Shown: positions 1 to 13,100 of the stretch, one piece after another | How the letters are laid out: each line of letters opens with the position of its first letter | Position numbering within the stretch: the stretch's first letter is position 1 | Origin: Takifugu bimaculatus | Taxonomy: Eukaryota > Chordata > Actinopteri > Tetraodontiformes > Tetraodontidae | Length of the DNA: 64,000 bases | Direction: 5' to 3' | Assembly: GCA_004026145.2 (NCBI GenBank) | Contig: CP034980.1 | Location: forward strand, 11,263,649 to 11,327,648 | Program-made: the position numbers and the translations under genes | Notes under the pieces: generated by a model | Told to the model about the DNA's origin: nothing | The model's database searches: none | The model's input: only the letters and a program-made list of their open reading frames with translations

Positions 1-204
1 TGTGGAGCTAGTCCACATTAGTCTGTTACACATGGAAAACTTTTGCGGACCGGAAACATTATCCCATTTTGGATGATGACGGGACTCGAGATCTGGACTT
101 TGGTGTGAATCTATCAGAATAAATGCTCCGCAGTCCCTCAAAAACGATTTTCTCTGACTCGTTTACTGTGCTTTAATCCGGATTTTAAACAGACTCTGTA
201 GTCT

Positions 205-222
205 ATGGGAAAGGGAGATTAA
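205..222 (+). other. Tiny upstream ORF before nkx1
   Basis: ATG GGA AAG GGA GAT TAA lies in the 5' leader and ends four bases before the nkx1 ATG at 227. Whether it is translated is unknown. It depends on the transcript starting upstream of 205, which the sequence does not prove. Confidence 0.4.
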
Positions 223-226
223 AGTG

Positions 227-1495
227 ATGAACCGGGATAGGGCAGCACCAGGGCCCGTGGCAGACGCGGTTCAGCCCATAATGAGTCGGGACAGAGCAGT
301 GGCAGCTCCGTGCGGGGACGGGGTCCAAACCGTGGTTGGTACGGACGGAACAGACATTCTGGATGGAGGCACCGCAGGGGAGAAGAGGCTCATCTCCAAT
401 GTGATGGCCGGAAGCAGAGAGGTCCAGGCTGTGGAGAACCCCACGGAACCACCGCCGACGAATCCAGTGTTAGTTGCGCCACAGCAGGTACAGAAGTTTA
501 AATTGTCCCGAGAAAATGGGTTGTCAGCCGAGATGGTTACCACGTGGATGAAATACCATTCGAAATAATTTAAAAACTGACATTATATCAAATAGATCCA
601 TAGAAATACGTAAAACTTTGAATCTTAAGCGTTCCGCATTAAAGATCGAACATGCGCCTTATACAAACGACAGCCGAATGAGGCCTTAATTATGATTAAT
701 TTAACTGGCATTTATCTGGAATAATGTGCCTGAAAGAATACAAAACAGTAAATGTTTAGTATAAACTCGTTTTATTGTAATAGCTATTATTCACTTTTTG
801 CGCTGAAATATTTTTTGTTACATAAAAACACAGAAAGTAAGAACTTTCAAAACTTTGGATGAGAATATCATTTGCTGGGATTTCCCTTACCAATTTCAGA
901 TAGAAAAATTAAAAATTAAAACGCACTCTTGTATTTAGAGTGCTGTATAATATGGATATGATTGACAAGACAAGAATTAGTCTTTGAACATAAAATTGGT
1001 GTAGAAAATCCCCAAATTTAGGGTTATTCCTGTGAATCGCGCGTGGATCAGGGAATGCTGTCATTATTCTTATCGTAAGATTTCATAAGACCCCTGCACG
1101 GATGCTCCGTTGGATTACATTCTAGAAATACAGAATTATGATAGTAATTATCATGGGCCTGATCCCATCTTTTATCTGTGTAATACAGGTGGTAATCTTA
1201 TTTACTTGGCATAAATATTAGGACTATAAATCCGCTGCAGATATAGGCCTACTGTTTTTATGCAGTAGAACATGTTTAAGCCAAAACTGACAGCAATTTA
1301 TGGACCTCACTCTCTCACAAAGAGTATAAAATATTTCTTTTTATTCCACAGATCGAAATCAAGACAATCTCATTTACACTGATTTACAGGGGAAAAATGA
1401 ATGGTCTGTAGAAAGAGGATCGATTTCCGGAAAGAAAATAACAATTTATGTTATGCTTGTACAGTTACGACCCGATATTTAACTGTTCATCAGTA

Positions 1496-1592
<97 letters not shown>

Positions 1593-2703
1593 GATATATG
1601 GCTTAATTGAATACAGTTCTATGGTTTCTACTTATTCCATGAAAAATAAGCAGAAAAATCACACATTTTCATATACATTTGTAACTCTATGGACTATGAT
1701 AAAAACGAATATTAATGTACCGCATATGTGCACCAGGGACCCACCGGACATCGGACCACGTCCTTCTCCGTCCTGGACATCCTAGACCCTAACAAGTTCA
1801 CGAGCAGACGGAAACAGCAGCTGGACGCGCACGGAGCCGAGAAGGCGAGAGGAGTCAGGCGTGAGCTGGAGGCTGGGATGGAGCCATGCAGCAAAGAGGA
1901 ATACCAGAGTGAGTCCGGCCTCGGCCTCTCACGCTGTGGCACTTATCTTTTTATCACCACTTCTGCTCTTTTGATTTTCTAAATCAAGGTTATTTTGCTA
2001 TTATTTTAGTTATTTAATCTATATTTTCGCTGCTAAAATATTGAATGTTGGTCCTTTTTTTTAAAATCAATATCATATATTATCATCGAATTGTTTTCTG
2101 TGGCCGTTTTGAGTCTGAGTTTTCTAAATTAAAAAGTAATCGTATACAAACGTAAAAAGTTAAGAATTTAATTAGACGGGCGGATAAAATGTTTACCGGA
2201 GAAAAAAGTGCCGGGCAAAAAAAAAAAAAAAATCTAACCATATTTCCTAAAATAAACCAAGAGAACAGAAACGGTAAAACGTTGCAGCTACAGAATTTAG
2301 AAACATTCAGTCTCGTCTGCTTTGACTGTTGCGAAAAGCAAATCGTCTGTAGTTGAAATTTAATTTAAGAAATAAGATGTAATTGACCACGGTACATGTT
2401 TGTGTTGCGTGTAAAATCGATATTATTGATTGGTGAATATCAACTAACAACTCAAGTCAAGTAACATCAAATAACACGCACGGTGACTCAGTTGGTCCAT
2501 ACGTTTTTTGTCTGGTATAATAATACGATTTGTCTCATTCATCCAGCTCACGTCATCCATTAAATGTATTACATACGCTACGTTAAATGCATTTAATTGT
2601 ATTCCATCCAAACATGCTGTTCCATCATCTTATTTAACTTATTAACTTATTTACATCAATTTCCCGATTTAATCAAGATACCCTGTAAACGAGAAAGTAT
2701 GTG

Positions 2704-2741
<38 letters not shown>

Positions 2742-3011
2742 TGTATGTGTGTGTGTACTACTTAAATTTTAAATCAATATTAAAAAAAAACTCTAACATG
2801 AAATCTTGTATTTTTAAATATTGACTAAATTACCGTTAGCTTTACTTTAGCAACGGAAAAAGTACCCAGCTTACTTTTTCTTTTTCATTACATTTCAATA
2901 TATGTATTTAAATATCAGTCATCATTCACTTTTTCGACAGTAAAAGCTAGCTTTATTTTTACAAAGTACCCCTTTCGATGATTTTTAAAAACAATTGCTA
3001 TGAATTCAAAC

Positions 3012-3099
<88 letters not shown>

Positions 3100-3547
3100 G
3101 TCTCAGAGATGGACAAGGTTCAGCAGGTGAGGACCCTGTTCTAATTTAATCTTTAACATTCTGCAAGGCACATGGGTTAGTAATATTAACATACAGCAAA
3201 TGCTTTTATCGAAAGCGGCTTACACATGAGGGATCATGCTACAGCAATTCTACTAAATCCAAGTCCAGCTACCACTTTACAGTGCAGAGCTATGAAGAGG
3301 AGAGAGAGGAAGAGGAGATATAGATAAGAGCTGTTAGGAGAACAGGTGCTGTCAGAAGAGTTGGGCGCAGAGGAGCTTTTTGAAGAAAGACCAGTTTGCC
3401 CCTGTTATGACACTGCTCAGAAGATTGTTGAGGAACAGGGTATGAAAATAGTCCGGATTGCTGTGCTTATACAGAGGACTCTGCCATTTGTGTGTCATGT
3501 GGCGGACCAGGGTTATATTTGGTCTAACTTGATATATTATTATTATT

Positions 3548-3580
<33 letters not shown>

Positions 3581-5467
3581 ATCCACAAGCAGTCACATTT
3601 TCACTCCTTGTCAATACTTGAAAAATTGCAGGTAAACCTTGAGGAGAAATTTGATCTTTTGAGAAACAGGGAACTGGACATCTAAAAATGCCTTAGCAGC
3701 GTCCCTTTTTGGCCAGTTTGTAGAGGGACAGTGGAAGAGGCAGGTGTAAATTATATGCACCCCATTGAGATCTTTATAAAATCATTGTAACCCAAGACCT
3801 TAACATCAACAGGAAGTTGACTATTTGGGTTAGAACAGTCAATTTTGGCTTTTTTAGGCCTATTTTGGCCTTTTCCACTGAGGATCTCAGCATGGGGTTT
3901 ATGTCCAAAGATGTGCGGCTATCATTAAGGGTTTCTCTGTGGAAAGTCAAAATTGGTTTTTGGTGATTGTTTTTTTTAGTACTGATACAGGTATTTTTTT
4001 ATTTTTGAGTTGTCAGAAATGTTAATTTCTTACATCTCATACAGAGCCAGGGGAAAGGCTCACAGAGGAATGGCGGCAAGGACCTGTTCCAATTGCTTGG
4101 AACTTTTATTGTTATAATGATAATAATAATACCGCTGGCATTAAGAACATGTACTAATTTAATCTTGGACCAAGGTTTTGTGTGCGCATTTTTAAATGTT
4201 TCACATTCTGGAGAATTTAAAAGTTGTTTTTAGAATAGTTACATTGTGGTGCTTTAAATACATTCAGGTTTATTAAACCCAAGTAAATAAACATAATTTT
4301 ATCCTTCATATGTACGTGCCACAGTAGTAGCTACTGTACTGTATATGTAAGCTAACTTCAAGGTCAATATGCTCCATGTGGCGCAACAGAATTCCTACAT
4401 AAATAACTTTTAAAAAAAATGCTCAATTGAACTGAAGTAAAATTTTGAAAAAAGAAATTGTTGTATTGAGAAAATACATATTCTTCTCACCGTGTGTTGC
4501 CTTCCAATTTACTGTTGTTAAACTTCACAGAAAAGTGACGAATCAAAGCAGATGGCTTTTCAGGGGCAGAGATCTAAAAATCTGCCGATCTAAAAATAGC
4601 AATCACCGTCATTATTACCATATAGGCCTTTCCAAAAAAAATTGTGTAAAAAAATCCTGGTAAAATAATAAAGCGTGTGTTATACTTACACAATGTGTTT
4701 TGTTTTCAGAGCAAGGCTTTGTATACAGAAGCCCAGATGAGGATGACTACAACAGATCTGGGACCCCAGACTCAGAGGTTCCAGATGGTCCCTACAGCAG
4801 CGAGGAGAGCAGCTCAGCTCTCCCCATTAATGCAGATAAAGATCTGGAGCAGCACAGTAACCAAGACCCTAGCAGAGACACAGTAAGCCCTGGTGGTGGC
4901 GGCCCTGCAGGACAGATCACCCACATCCAGAATAATGAGGTTCAGGGATCACAGGGTAAGCCCAAGAGAAAGCGCTCTGGCTCAGACTCCAAGTCAGGGA
5001 AGCCCCGCAGAGCCAGGACTGCCTTCACCTACGAGCAGCTGGTTGCTCTGGAAAACAAATTCAAGTCCACACGTTACCTCTCAGTGTGTGAAAGGCTCAA
5101 TCTGGCCTTGTCCCTCTCCCTCACTGAGACCCAGGTAAAGATCTGGTTCCAGAACCGCCGGACCAAGTGGAAGAAGCAGAATCCTGGAGCTGACACATCA
5201 GCCCCCACTGGCGCTGGAGGAACAGGAGGAACAGGAGGGGCAGGGAGTACAGGAGGGGCTGGAGGCCTGGGGAGCCTCAGCCCTCTCAGCCAATCCCCAC
5301 CAATGAGTGGACACCTGGCCATGCATGCTGGGTACGGCGGTCACCACCACCCCACCACAGGCGGCCTAGTTCAGCTGCCTTTCCTTACTGCCAGCCATGT
5401 TCTGTCCCCCTTCATGCTGGGTGCCCAGAGCTATGCGGCTCCTGCCTTCTATAGCACTCACCTGTAG
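227..5467 (+). CDS. nkx1: NK1-class homeobox transcription factor, three coding exons
   Basis: Coding exons 227-487, 1737-1908 and 4710-5467 join in phases 0 and 1 to give about 396 residues. The first ATG is at 227. Exon 2 opens with the NK/TN repressor motif TSFSVLDILDPNKFTS (about residue 95), the Groucho-binding EH1-like box of Nkx1 proteins. Exon 3 carries the acidic YRSPDEDD stretch, a basic KPKRKRSGSDSKSGKPRR run and a 60-residue homeodomain at about residues 243-302, with recognition helix KIWFQNRRTKWKK. A Gly/Thr/Ala-rich linker and a short hydrophobic C-terminus follow. The family consists of nuclear DNA-binding regulators of neural and axial patterning. The homeodomain alone cannot separate NKX1-1 from NKX1-2; the convergent uvssa neighbour favours NKX1-1 (teleost databases use nkx1.2l names). 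Donors CAG|GTACAG and AGA|GTGAGT and acceptor TTTTCAG are good; the exon 2 acceptor (TGCACCAG) has a weak pyrimidine tract. Confidence 0.93.
1496..1593. repeat. (ATT)n microsatellite in nkx1 intron 1
   Basis: About 98 bp of nearly pure TTA/ATT triplets with one TTG interruption, between coding exons 1 and 2. The poly-isoleucine and poly-leucine open frames over it are artefacts of the repeat. The rest of the intron (488-1736) is AT-rich with nothing recognisable. Confidence 0.95.
2699..2757. repeat. (GT)n microsatellite in nkx1 intron 2
   Basis: Imperfect GT dinucleotide run within the 2.8-kb second intron (1909-4709). That intron otherwise holds AT-rich sequence, two triplet repeats and a small dispersed repeat. 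Confidence 0.9.
3013..3099. repeat. (TTA)n microsatellite
   Basis: Pure TTA triplets for about 87 bp in nkx1 intron 2. A second triplet tract, TTA grading into TTG, follows at 3534-3580. Confidence 0.95.
3185..3260 (+). repeat. Fragment of a dispersed fish repeat
   Basis: GCAAATGCTTTTATCGAAAG followed by CGGCTTACA closely matches a motif scattered through many fish genomes (..TTTTATCCAAAGCGACTTACA..). I cannot name the parent family from sequence alone. Confidence 0.5.
3534..3580. repeat. Compound (TTA)n(TTG)n microsatellite
   Basis: TTA triplets switch to ten or so TTG triplets within nkx1 intron 2. Confidence 0.9.
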
Positions 5468-5471
5468 ACCT

Positions 5472-5502
5472 CCACACCACACACACACACACACACACAC
5501 AC
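5472..5502. repeat. (AC)n in the nkx1 3' UTR
   Basis: An AC dinucleotide tract begins only about five bases after the nkx1 stop codon, so it lies in the mature 3' UTR if the transcript extends past it. Confidence 0.9.
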
Positions 5503-5575
5503 CGAACTGTTCCAGAGTGTGAAGGATAAGCAGCACAGCAGCGCGTCCTGCTTGGCTCTTCTTTCTACTTAGAAC

Positions 5576-5581
5576 ATTAAA
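5576..5581 (+). terminator. Possible nkx1 polyadenylation signal ATTAAA
   Basis: ATTAAA about 110 bp downstream of the stop codon, the first canonical variant hexamer there. A second ATTAAA lies near 5867. Which is used cannot be told from sequence. Confidence 0.4.
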
Positions 5582-7116
5582 AGGCTTTAAGTGGATTATT
5601 TTGATAGATTGTGAATATCTACAAAAATGTATATAAATTTAGCTTCCTATTCTGAATGCAGTTTAACACCACATAAAAGACAATTAGTCCATTTGTTAGA
5701 AAATATGTATAAATATTGGATGGTTATTTGTACGGCTTGGTCTATTGTCAGTACTGTGTAACAGCTGTGCTCATTAACATTATTGTTATTTATTCCCTTT
5801 CTTAACAGTTTCCATACAACCTGTGAATGTACTGAATCCTCAGCTCAGCATATTATTGTGTTTGATATTAAAACAACGATAACAACACATCAAATCCACG
5901 TCCCTGAGCAGTCATTCCACCGGTGTCAAACACACAATCATATCCAACTGCTCACAAATGACAGTTTTTTAGGCTGTGGTATAAAATATGGTTCATTTAC
6001 ACCTTTGCTGATTAACAGAAAAGAACACATTAACTGAAAGTGAAGCATTTTCATACACAATATCATTACCGATGTATGTTTGCAAAAAGTGGCAATTTTT
6101 TTCAAAGATTTCTAGATTTTATGGTTGATAGGTCCTTATATCGTGGAGTCGACCTTCAGTGTTTTGGATGGTTAAGCTTGATATTCTCGCCTAATTTCTA
6201 ATAACAGCAGAACACAAGCATTCTATATAAGACTTCTCAATCCACAGATATTCAAATCAAGTTTCACAAATGTGATATTTGAGGTTGTTTCCATTAAAAA
6301 GTTCCTAACAATGACATTTATTTTTTTAAGCTCCTCAAAAAATACATTTAATCACATTTGACTAAACAAATTGTTGAATCAAACTAATCATGGCAGGTAA
6401 CAGCTAGTTATTCAACACAGTCTAACCAAATTTTGAAATATGTATGACACTGTGGAGGTTTGAAGCCTTATTAAGTGAAGAGGATGGCAAAGATGGGGCG
6501 GACAACTCAGCCTTTACTGAAGCTGCTTTGTAAAAAAGGTCAGTTTCGAAGTGTAATTCATATGTAATTTAAGATTAAAGGCACAAATTTGTAAGAAAAT
6601 ACTTGCAAATTGATATACATAAACATAAATAAAATGCACTTGTAAGGAAAAAAGACATGATCATGTTCACACACTGATTGAAGTTGTTTTCTACTTTGAT
6701 TGAACTACTTTCATGTTAAACCAGCAGTTATTCCAGTCCAGAGTCATAACATCATAATTAGCCAAGAGTGCCAGTTCCCTTAACTTCACTTATTTAGAAG
6801 CAATGACGAGCTGAATTTATTCACAGATCTATTTTTGTAACATCATAAATTTCCTTAATAACCAATCCAGCTATTGTTTCTTAACTTAACATATAATGCT
6901 GTAGTATATCTTAAATAAACACTGCAAAGTAGAAAATACTAACTCTAACTTCTAAAAAATGTACACAGATTTTAATTTGTTTTATATTAAGGAAACATAC
7001 ATTGTAAAGGTTTATGCTGCATTTTTACAATCTTGTACAGTAAATGTGTGAGGAAATGTGAGGTTAGAAGAGGTCAGTCCATCTTTCACAGGAGTTCATT
7101 TTAGGCAGGCTTCAGG
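5582..7116. other. Spacer between convergent nkx1 and uvssa
   Basis: AT-rich sequence that must contain both 3' UTRs. I see no coding potential, repeat or structured element beyond short A/T runs. Confidence 0.6.
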
Positions 7117-10100
7117 TTACTTGAGAGCATAGTTGAACTGGTTGGAGAACTTGTCATGTTTTCTGCTGTCAGCTTTATTCATCACCTGAGCAACTCGCCG
7201 CATGGCGCTCCTGGAGGAAATTACAGAACAGAGCAGAGAAAGGAAGACAGAGAGAATATCAGCACAAATCCTACTCTTGGACTCATGTCTGAATGGCCCT
7301 TTCATCACTGCATATTTTGATAGGAAATACATCGTCACTAGGTAAAGGACTTTCTTCTACTAACCCTAACTAGAGCTGTCTTTTCATTTTTTTGTTGGTA
7401 AGAAGATAATTGATCAAGCGATAATTGAGTCTCCAGGAGGAAATAGTGAATTTGGGCATTTGACATGAAGTTGTCCTGGCACCTCACATACTAACAGAAT
7501 ACCTCCCATGTTTTGTCTACAATGGGGCTTGAACCAGAATATTAGAGGATGACTTTTTATTGGTTGGGCAGTATGTAATCTTCTGATGTTAACTGCATAA
7601 ATTAACCCTTTTCTCCCATTGGATCAATTTTCTGCAAACATTACTTTCAACTTTGGAACTTTGGACTGTCATCTATTGTTGGCTGCATTGTTAGCCACTT
7701 TAAACCCAGGGCTGTTCCTAGCCTTCCCTTGGAACATCTCTTTACTAACTTTTAGGGGCCAAAATAATTAGCAGCCACAAGAATGATGAAATTCAACTAG
7801 CAACTCTCTATATTCAAATCTCTAGTTTGGGAGGTTCCTCTTTTTTCATAGATTTGAAGTATCTAGCGTGACAAAAACCTATGTCGCTAGAGCATTCGAA
7901 ACTATGATCCTGTACACATACACACACGTTACAAGACAAAACTTTGAGCTGATTTCAGCATTTGGTTAATATTACTCCTCTAAATAAGAGACATTCACTT
8001 CGAAAACCAGTAAAACAATGATATGATATCTTAGTGTTTCATTCAAAAGAGACTTTATGCATTAATAGGCTATATCATCTTATCTATTTTATACAAACTA
8101 GGTCTTGTATTAGATCCACTAAAAATTTGCCCTTTGGTCTGTTCCAGTGAATAAACAGTTTCGATTGCAGCCGCTTAGATTGAAACCTGTTGTAAATCTA
8201 TCTTCAGCACCATAAAATAATATTTTTATTAATGAAATCTCAACTGGCTCACAGACAGTAATATAAGGAATTTACTTGTTGAAGATTTTCTTCTCCAGCC
8301 TGAAGCGTGATGTACTGGAACTTTGCTTCAGATCAGTGAGGTTTGGGTATTTCTTTTTCTTCCCTTTGCCTTTTCTGGCTGCCCTATCAGAACCCAGGTC
8401 TTCTCCTGTTGCCAGTTCGATGTCTCGCATCAGTTCTGGATCCCGCCATTCTGCAGAAAAGGTATTTTTCCAGATGAAGTTTCGTTTTCAGGCTAACTGT
8501 GTCCTGCTGCTGCTCAGTATGCTCATACTTATATAGAATTATACAGCATGAGCTCATGGGTGTACTGGTATGCACATACACACACCTATATATATTTCTA
8601 TGGGCTTTCATACATATGTGTACAGACTTTTCAAAGTCACCTAACCTTTCCATCCTAATTTGTAAGTCATTAAGTCAAGCTCCTAATTCTTACAGTATAA
8701 TGCACAATTACGAACAAACAAAAAGACATGTCAATGAAAAATGTAAGAAAGTAATTTCAGCCGATTACTCAAATGAGCGCATACTGTATCAATAGTAAGC
8801 AGCATGAGTCCGACTCATTTGATGATGAGTAATAATAATGGTGTTAATGAAAAGTGTCATGTCAAAATTCTGGTTTAAAGTGACTGCAGTGCAGAATAGG
8901 GATAATCTAAATACACAGACACATTCAGTTAATAAGACGGTGGAATCAAGGATAACTCTGCAGTAATGCAAAGTAATTACACTGTGACTGTGATGGGATT
9001 CAAGTAAGGCTTTACTATGTCAAAACACTGACCCCAGCTCAGCGTGGGGGTGGCCTGCTTTTAAAGCCCGTCTGATTGTCCGTCTGGACCTTCAACCATC
9101 CCACCACAGAAATGAGCAGAAGAGCAATGATTGAAAAACAGCTGTTGTATTTAAGCAACTCATTAATGCTAAAGGAGAGCAGGCTGCATTTGCACTGAGC
9201 ACTGTGGTGTGCATTAAATGTTTGACATTTTCTGTGGTGCTCTGAGATGAGGGTTAATTAAAAAAGGGAAAAAGAAAACAAATCGAAAAGAAAAATAAAG
9301 AGGTAAGAAAGATGAAAGCTAGTCATCTGAATTTAATCAGTGTTACATCAGTGCTCTCTTTTCTGTCAGCACCTCTTAGTCCTTCCAGCTGGGGTCTGTG
9401 TGTGGGGGGGTGGGGACGGCAGGCCACACACATTTACAGAGACATCTGAGGGAACTGAAGTTTGTTCAAACAAACCCCTAAGATTATATGTATGTGTATT
9501 ATTTTAAATGAAGATCAGATACAAACTTGGGTTTTTGGCAGTTTAAGCACCCAAAACTTTATCTGGTCACCACAGTAGAAAGAATGAAAACAGGACATTT
9601 TCTTGAGGTGCTGGATCTCTTCTGTTCTGCACAGGCAGGGATAAGGATCGCACTTGTTAGAAGTTCTACTCCTGAGCCAAAGACAGAACAAACACTTTTC
9701 TCTTGCAATGGCTGATGGGATGCAGTATTCAGTAAAAGTAAAACAGTCAGTGACCATGACCATAACCAGGGTCCAGATCGTCCTGCGTTTAGAGAGATGG
9801 ACATCAGCACCTGCTCCCATTTATCTGTCAGCCTGCGGCTATATCAATGCTCCATCGTGTACACTGATCGTATATTTAATCACTATCCAACCGGTCAATA
9901 CTGAATTAAAACCACAAAACCCTCTGCAGTAAAAAAGGAAATTAAGTAGATTCAGTTTGGTTTTTATTTCTACTGCATATTAAAGCAATTAGCTTTTATA
10001 CTTTCCATTTCAATACATGTCAAACATTACTATTCTTTTACCCTCTAGAAAACAGATTAGGGTCTCAGCTGCTACTGTGAGACTGATGCGTGTATATCTG

Positions 10101-13100
10101 CACATGAGAATGATCAGCAGTGTGGTTGCTAACAAAAGATGCTGTTTCAGAATTCACTGGGCTGCGTGTCATAGACAGACAGGAAGACAGGAAGTGTGGG
10201 AAGAGAAAAGAGTTGTTTGGGCGAGCTTGTGCTAATGTTTTAACAATGCACTGACATTAGTATACAGGCATACCCTACAGACTTTTTTGTAACATGTAGG
10301 CAAGTGTTTGCTGGTGTGTTTCCTCACCAGGCTCCTCTTCCCTTTTTCTTCTTGCCTCTCGCTCCTCCCTCAAACGGTCACCCTCATTGAGTGGTAGTCC
10401 TGCTGCATCTCGAGGAATGATGCGACCATGAAATGGACACTGCAGAAAAGTAAGAAAATTAAGGTAACACTGTTAGAGAAAGATAATCTCTTTGTTTGCC
10501 TCTTGTTCATCCTGTTACCTTAAAGCGGTCCTGTCTCTGACACAGCAGCCCATTATCCAGTCGAGCCCGACAGAAATGGCTGACAGGAGTGAAGCTCCCT
10601 GGAAAGGATATATATCTACTTCTGCTTTCTGCCAAGAGCTCTTTGTTTTCCACCTCCTCCTCCATTGGTGCATGAGCCCAGAACTGATGCTGAGAAGATG
10701 ACCTGCACAAGGTAATGTTTAATCAGAGTCTTGGTGAATTGGGATGCTGCAAATATGGATGCTCCTATCTAAAAAACCTTTTGATTTTTTTCCCATTTCA
10801 TTTTATTTTCTTGACCGTATCATCCCTTTCAGAGTCATGCGAAGAGTGCTGGAGCCAATGCCAGCTGCAGGGTCCTATGTGAGTATTTGTGGTACCTTGC
10901 TCAAGGGTACCTGGGGGTGCTCTGAAGGTGTTCTTGCACCTCCCCCTTCTACCCCCTTCTACTGTTTTGTCTGCACTGGGACTTGAACCTAGAACCGTCC
11001 GCGTCTAAGCCTAGTCCCGCACAGTCTGAGCTACCACTACCATTAGGTAAAAATTGTAAAGTGCAAAATGACACTTCTCAAATAGTAGTGTGGGTAATGT
11101 TCTCAATAGAAAAATATCTGCAACTATTCTAGTGTAATACAATGAGTAATAATATAAAAACACCTATGCAGAAATAAATGAAAACAGCCACATTCCTCTG
11201 TCAATTCCCATTGATACAACAGTAATTACCTTTGACCAGATTGATCAAAGTTTTTGAGAAAATATAAACTCTATTAATAATAAATCACATTGTCATTTAA
11301 TTAGAAGTAAAATCATTATATGTCGATAGAGATAATTTAATAACAATGGTCATGAGTCATACTTGAAAATCTTGCCAACATTGGGCTGTTCTTCACCCCA
11401 GTAGTAGAGATCCAACCCAAATGGAACCACTGGAGCAGCTTTAGAAGATCTCGTGCTAGAAGTGGACTGGAATGAACTGGTTAAAGTGAAAACAGAGACA
11501 AACAGGGTAACTTTCAACATATTTCAGACATTATTTTGCGTGACGACTGTAAAATGTAGACATGACATTTATTTGTGTTCAGTCTATACTAAACCATAGT
11601 GGGAATAATTACTTGATCCCCTGCTGAATTTAAGCAGTGTTTATAAGTTTTCTCACTTATAAAATAACTAATTAGTTCTTTTCTATAGGTTTTTACTGAT
11701 TATAATGACAGAATACCACTCAAAATAAATGAAAAGACAGTATATAAATATACACAACATTGCAGCTACATTTTTTAGGCAGAATTCTAGGTCCCACAAA
11801 TTGTAGCTCCAAAGAAGGGAGCCATACCAAGCCACAATATACATGCCTTTGCTCTAATTGTCGTCTCAACTGCAATGTGGCGGCTACACAGGTTGGATCA
11901 CTCTGCTCTTCTAGAAGTCGCTTTAGTCGTCTGGCAGAGGCGGAGGAAGAGGAGGAGGAGGAGGAGGGCAGAGGAGTTGAAGAAGCCATTTGTTTAGAAG
12001 ATTTGGTAGTGACTGGTGCTGTGGAGGTTGAAGGCGATGGATCCAAGCCTGTAAAAGAAACAAATAAGTATGTGTTCTAAATTTGTTGCTGCAAGATGCC
12101 TTTGCGCTGCTGTTACTATGTTCTTACGCAGTGCACAATGCAACGTTTACAGTAAAATTTATTATTACACCCCAACAGAATGGTTTAAAGAGCTGGAAAA
12201 AGAGCCCGCAGCATTGAGCAGAGCAAAACATCAGATTCCACATAATGCAAATCAGTCACAGACAACCCTAACCCAAACCCTAACCCTAACCTAACCCTAA
12301 CCCAAACCCTAACCCTTTAACTAGTGAGTGCCGAAAATGTACACAAAATGTTCTGGCCACATGTCTGAAAAATCTGTGTGTGTGTGGTCAATCACCAGGT
12401 CAACAGGGGATTAAGGAGACAGGCATGGCGACATTCTCAATGATATGAATGTGCGATCAATGACTAATGCTGATCCTCAACATTAGAATGCTGACATTAC
12501 TGCATGTTCTGTTGCATCATGTGCAAACACACACTCACTCTGATGAAAATGGAGGACACATTTTGTTAATCCAACATCAGATTCACTCACAGCAGCTTAA
12601 CATGTCAAGCTCATAGCCACGAGATCATTTCATTATTATTGATAACCAATCAACAATTCTAAATTAAATGCTCTCTATACACCACAAATCCCAAAATGCA
12701 GTGCAACAGCTCCGTAACACGAAATGTAAACTTCATGGAAGCCGAAAGTTCACATCACCACCAATTCCAATCTTTTTTATAATACACTCTCAATTTGTTG
12801 GCGTTCCACATTAAATAAAGTTGTAACATCTTAGTCAAGGAATTATGCTTAGTTTAATTTCTGAGTCACATAGGAAAGTTTGTCAGGTCACGGAAAGTCA
12901 AGGCAAAGACTCCACAGTGCTGTGGGATTAAAACTTAATGTTGGGGCTGGTTTTCCCCTGGAAATTAGCTATGCTTCTCTCTGAGCTGAAATCTTCAGCT
13001 TCAGGTGTGGGACCAAGTAATCGGGCCCATTTAGGCTTTTCAAGCTGAGCTGCACTTGTGGTAGGCTGTGCACAGAAACTTGGTTAACTTGTGTGAGCAC

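Noticed and set aside
5074..5322. 82-residue minus-strand open frame across the homeobox
   Set aside because: Antisense shadow of the nkx1 homeodomain and Gly-rich linker; no start context or family.
9515..9820. Overlapping open frames of 83-101 residues on both strands in uvssa intron 12
   Set aside because: No domain, splice logic or codon bias; chance open frames.
11720..11842. Extension of uvssa exon 9 to the end of its open frame
   Set aside because: Downstream exon phase requires a donor near 11843 (or 11828); beyond that there is no family similarity.
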